A stretch of 20,661 nucleotides of DNA, taken from assembly GCA_903772945.1 (NCBI GenBank), contig CAICTM010001926.1, forward strand, positions 1-20,661, in the 5' to 3' direction. Source of the DNA: Seminavis robusta (taxonomy: Eukaryota; Bacillariophyta; Bacillariophyceae; Naviculales; Naviculaceae). The notes under the pieces were generated by a model, which was given only the letters and a program-made list of their open reading frames with translations, was not told the DNA's origin and did no database searches. A program made the translations under genes and the position numbers. Of the stretch, positions 16,920-20,661 are shown piece after piece (within the stretch, counting starts at the first letter, position 1; each line of letters starts with the position of its first letter).

Positions 16920-19565
16920 TTATCCTTGCGTGATGGACGAACGTCGACTACTTCCAGCCATCAGAACGGATCCTCGAGCCAATCCAGAAAAGGAGTTACT
17001 GAACGAGGAACGTCGGCCAGATGCTGACAAATCAATACCGGACAAGTCGCTCATTGGCTGTGCGGTTCCATGGCGGTAGGCTTTGAGAAGGTTAAAATCA
17101 CGTGCATATCGTTTCTTGAGATTCATGATATCGCTGCGTGCCACTAGCCCTGACATGAGTGTGCAGGTTGTATCGGCACGCAAACCGACTTTTTCCATGT
17201 GCGAATCTTCCGAGTCCATAAAGAGGCGATGTTTGCCAATGAGATCACCTGCTTCCAGGTACCGAACGCATTCTCCTTCCACAAACACTTTCATTCGACC
17301 CTCTACGATCAAGGCAACCCGCGGCGGGAGCTCCTGACCCTCCTTCACGTAGTCTTCTTCTGGCAAAACAATCTTGGGCCGTGTCAAGGCAGACACAAAC
17401 GATACCAAGAACTCGTGACTGCAGTAGGAAAAGGCGGAATCTCGACGACGAATTGCCTCGGCTCGATAGTACATGGACACCTCCGACTCCAAGTGGCGGG
17501 GTAGACGGGTGACTGCGTCGGGACTCTTGGGTGCACGGGTGTCTTCAGACAAGATAGTGTTTCCAGTTCCTTTGCCTCCAATCAACTTCTTCATCATGTA
17601 GCCCTCCAAGATGCGCTTTTGGATATCTTCGGGGACATGGCAGTTCTGCATGAAATGACCAACTGTCGAAAATCAAGAAGGAGCAGCATCGAGTTGAAAC
17701 CAAAGGTCAGATCGATGATTAAAAAGATTGTTTACAGGTCATAGCACGATACACAAGAACAACGTACGTTCTGCCAAATCACCTCCCGTCTCATTGCGCT
17801 TTGCTGACATGCCCTCCAAGATGTTGACGACGTTACCTGTTGTAATGGTGTAGAGTGTGGCTCCACACATGTGAACAAACAACGTGGACAGACATTCCAA
17901 AGTGGTTTCGGGAGTCGACTCGACGTCCCCGATTCCTGCCAAGTTGACCCATGCCCAATGCACGGCGTGCAAATAAGCATTGAGAACCGAGAGTTGTTTG
18001 ACCCCTGGGGCTCCATAAATTTCATGAGCCTTGGGAAAGAAGGGAGTTGCGGCAACGACGTTACCCATTTCCATTCGAGCGACCAGACACCACAAGCAAG
18101 CGTTGATGTGGATGACCAGCAACATTGTCGTGACCAATTTTGCCATTCGAATAGCCGCCAACTCTTCATTGTCAATGTGTCGTTTGCGCAACAGATAGTT
18201 GTTTTCGGCACAAGTGGCTGCATGAAAGACGCGAGTCGCCGCCACGAGGCGTAGCAACCCAAAGGCATATGTCCAGTGAACACCGACCGCTGCAGAGCCC
18301 ACAGTGCCCAACAAAAAGTGCCCAGCGTATTGGAGTGGGAAACTGAGCAACACAATGGCTTCCATTTTTTGCCACTGTACCCAGCGATCCATTTGCAGCG
18401 CGCGCAAGAAACGAATGGTGCGATACTTGATGGGGAATAGCATGTGGTCCAATGTTTGACGGAGTTTGCTTCGTTTGGACAGGTCCGGAGCGTACCCCTT
18501 GGGACGAACTTGATTGGCAATCCAATGACTGCTCATGTCAATGGCCAAAATGATGGCCGCAATGGCCGTAAACACATGGGCCAAAAAGTCCAAGCGACGA
18601 TTGCTGGCAGTCAATGCAGTCAATTGAAGGGGCGTCACAATGGTGAGGTAACCACAGGCCGCAGTGGCGACGGTTCCCCATCCTTCCAACGGTTCCATCT
18701 GAAGAACATTATTGGGATTTTTCATGACTTGCGTGAGAGATCGGTAGACAATCTCCCAGGCAGCACGAGTGTCTTCGTCAAAATTCTCGGGCCCAACATG
18801 TTCTGCAATTGCTTCCATGAGGTGCTTGTAGACGGCATCGTAATGAAAGGCTTGTACACCAATGGACCCGTGCATCTTTCCGAGCGACCGTAGTGTGGGA
18901 ATGAGATCAGGCAAGTGGGACAACCCAGCCACGCAGACACCGACGGTTTCCATGACTGTCTTGGCATGGATAGCCAAAGATCGGGGAACGCTTCCTTTGT
19001 CTCCCTTTTGCTGTTCTTTGTCCAAAACACCGCCAAATTTAAAGAGCCCCATGGTCTGAGGATGCTCGTCAAAGAGGCGCAAGAAAAAGTCGACTCCAAC
19101 TTCTTCCGTGTGACCCTTGACCAGGTCCCAACTCACCGTGACACGGTACGCGATGCTCTCGGGAAGGGACGTGGATGCCGAGATGACAGACACGTTCGAG
19201 TTGGTACGGACGAGATGCGCTCTTCGGTTGGTAGTCCTCTTTTTGCTGCTGGCGCCCATCATACTGGCTTCCATGTCGATCGACACGGATTTTTTCGCCT
19301 TGAAATTGACGGCGGGGTCCACAGAGTCGTCATCGGACGACTTGAGCGATGTTTTCAGCTTGACGGGGGGATCATCCTTGGCCGTCTTGAGATCGATCGA
19401 TACGTCATCGGACGAGTGAGAGTCATCATCAGAGTCTTCCTTGGAACTGGAAACATCCAGTCCTTGAGAGGACATGCTGGTCTCTTCAGGTTCTTCGTGG
19501 TTCGACAGGTCAAGATCGTCTCCTGATGCTGCTACTGCTGCCGCCGCTGCTGCCATGGCCTTCAT
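16920..19565 (-). CDS. Globin-ion channel fusion (globin + CNG/HCN-type channel + cNBD)
   Basis: Two exons, 19565-17768 and 17662-16920, with a 105-nt GT-AG intron; 846 residues. The start could also be the ATG at 19556, with better context. Residues 1-135: Ser/Asp-rich, disordered. 138-284: a globin most like neuroglobin, with W146 (A helix), F161 (B10), F175 (CD1), H200 (distal E7), V204 (E11), H232 (proximal F8). About 298-583: six-helix channel. S4 is poor in charge (R439, R445), S5 has the CNG-like HINAC (486-490), the pore filter reads LAGIGD (542-547), and S6 runs into GNVVNIL. 584-690: C-linker. 690-785: cyclic-nucleotide-binding fold (EGRMKVFVEGE) with the usual FGE as IGK (742-743) and the phosphate-binding Arg apparently Glu756. 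C-terminal tail: RRSSF and RRSSI, kinase-type sites. Likely a membrane cation channel modulated by haem ligands; function inferred. Confidence 0.93.
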
Positions 19566-20557
19566 GAGAAAACAATGAAAAAACTGGGGGTGATGGTCTG
19601 TCTGGTGGCTGTGTTTCTACGATGACTGACACTCAATCGAAATTGATGTGTGCTTAGACGAAAAAGATTTTGTGGCTGTCTTTTGGAAGCCCACCGACTT
19701 CACCTACCTGGAAGGGTCATTAGGTCATCTACATTAACTATTTGTCATCTCCAGTGACGAACCAGACAACCTGTCTGATTAGGATTTAGCGCAGTACCGT
19801 TTTGAGATGGCCAGCAAAACTCATCCATTTAAAGCGTAATGCTCCAAAAGGTCACCTGCTGTTCTCACCAGCCTTCCGCATTGAGCCACTCGGAGAAACT
19901 CATCGGCTAAGTACCGGTACCGGTACCACTTTGGCAACTGTATTACGGTACACACGTATGGGTACCGTTGATCCTCAAAGCTCCAAGCACCGAGTCAGAG
20001 TCAAGTGACAGTGTATGGTACAGTATGTTGTATGGATGGTGCGGTGATCTAGCCATCACGCCTCACGTCATCTCGCATCAGGATCTGGATTCAGATGGTT
20101 GTCACATTGGCCTTTCTCCGGATTGGCGGCACATGTATCCTCATCGTCAGGAATCCTAGTACAGCACTAGTACTCGCAAGATGTGTCTGACGACTTTTTG
20201 CATCATGGATGTTTCTGGCACTGTGTCGTTGTGAAGGGACCTACAGTGTTCCCAGCACTGAAGCAAGCGGAAGCGGCAACGAAATCCAAGAATTGGACTG
20301 CCTGATGAACAGGACAATGTCTTGCTGTAGATTAGACTGGCTGTACCGGTACCGGTGCTTCCGTGCCAAGGTAATAACTGGCTAGGAAGATTTATTGCAA
20401 AAGCACGGGAGTCCTGTTGGCTGCTTCTGGACAGAATGATGACCCCCAGAGAGTCTAGTGCAAAAGTTGCTATCTGGATACTCTGTTAGGTGGCACAGCT
20501 ACATGTACATTATAACATAGCAACCGTCTTCCCCTGTGTCGGCAAGCTTGATGGCGG
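19566..20557. other. Spacer upstream of the globin-channel gene
   Basis: I see no supportable gene. It has GTACCGGTACCGGTAC at 19912-19927, another TACCGGTACCGG near 20343-20354, and an ACATGTAC at 20502. A plus-strand open frame over 19968-20159 starts with TTG and has no domain. The first part is probably the promoter and leader of the channel gene. Confidence 0.5.
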
Positions 20558-20659
20558 CTAAGCTTCTGGCTCCTCCTCTGCAAAGTCAGCAAGATTCAGT
20601 GGCAACTGTCCACGCGAGCGATCCATGCGCCTTCTTCTCTGCTGTTGGGAAGAGCTCGG
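20558..20659 (-). CDS. Possible 3' end of a gene cut by the window edge
   Basis: A minus-strand frame is open from the window edge to TAG at 20558-20560. It encodes 33 residues ending in an Arg cluster (QQQRRRRMDRSRG) and an acidic tail (LADFAEEEPEA). The composition is protein-like but the piece is too short to assign. It would be a tandem neighbour upstream of the channel gene on the same strand. Confidence 0.3.
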   Translation of the reverse strand, partial: PSSSQQQRRRRMDRSRGQLPLNLADFAEEEPEA

Positions 20660-20661
20660 TC

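Noticed and set aside
18915..19526. Plus-strand 203-codon frame
   Set aside because: It is a shadow opposite the globin and acidic N-terminus of the channel gene.

Overview
The window looks like nuclear DNA of a diatom, probably a raphid pennate (Seminavis-like; inference, not proven). The reasons are: short GT-AG introns of 91-106 nt in two genes and none visible in the others; a single-pass leucine-rich-repeat protein with a long disordered N-terminus, a type common in pennate diatoms; an N-terminus on an ABC-F protein that resembles diatom bipartite plastid targeting; secreted low-complexity proteins carrying R-x-L motifs; and spacers full of TACCGGTA, CTAGCTAG and GTAC palindromes. There are no operons, rRNA, tRNA or CRISPR.

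Layout. 500-2257 (+): intronless protein with an alpha-helical N-terminus and five tandem ubiquitin-like domains. 2622-5178 (-): five-exon ABC-F ATPase with a probable plastid signal, convergent with the first gene. 5945-6370 (-): small secreted Gly/Asp-rich protein. 7337-8209 (+) and 10840-12213 (+): two secreted, highly charged paralogues sharing signal peptide, APGSLRT box, Q-G-x-R-x-L motif and a coiled-coil segment. Between them, 9137-9715 (+), lies a cysteine-rich zinc-binding-type protein. A decayed copy of the tail of that gene sits directly behind the second paralogue, so the locus looks like a duplicated two-gene block. The second paralogue also carries a one-base frameshift in its C-terminal repeats. 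12523-14541 (-): transmembrane LRR protein. 14542-16919: long spacer with a cluster of perfect palindromes, a heptamer repeat, a C14 run and a coding-like, possibly spliced or decayed locus on the minus strand. 16920-19565 (-): two-exon, 846-residue protein that joins a neuroglobin-like globin domain to a six-helix CNG/HCN-type channel and a cyclic-nucleotide-binding fold. 20558-20659 (-): possible 3' end of a gene cut by the window edge.

The most striking item is the globin-channel fusion. Both haem-ligand histidines (E7 and F8) are present with the same 32-residue spacing as in neuroglobin. The cyclic-nucleotide pocket has lost its key Glu and Arg, and the selectivity filter departs from TVGYGD. 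This suggests a channel whose input may be a gas, redox state or haem rather than a cyclic nucleotide. The secreted R-x-L paralogues may belong to the silica cell-wall/secretory repertoire; this is a hypothesis only.

All alignments were made by eye. No searches were run.
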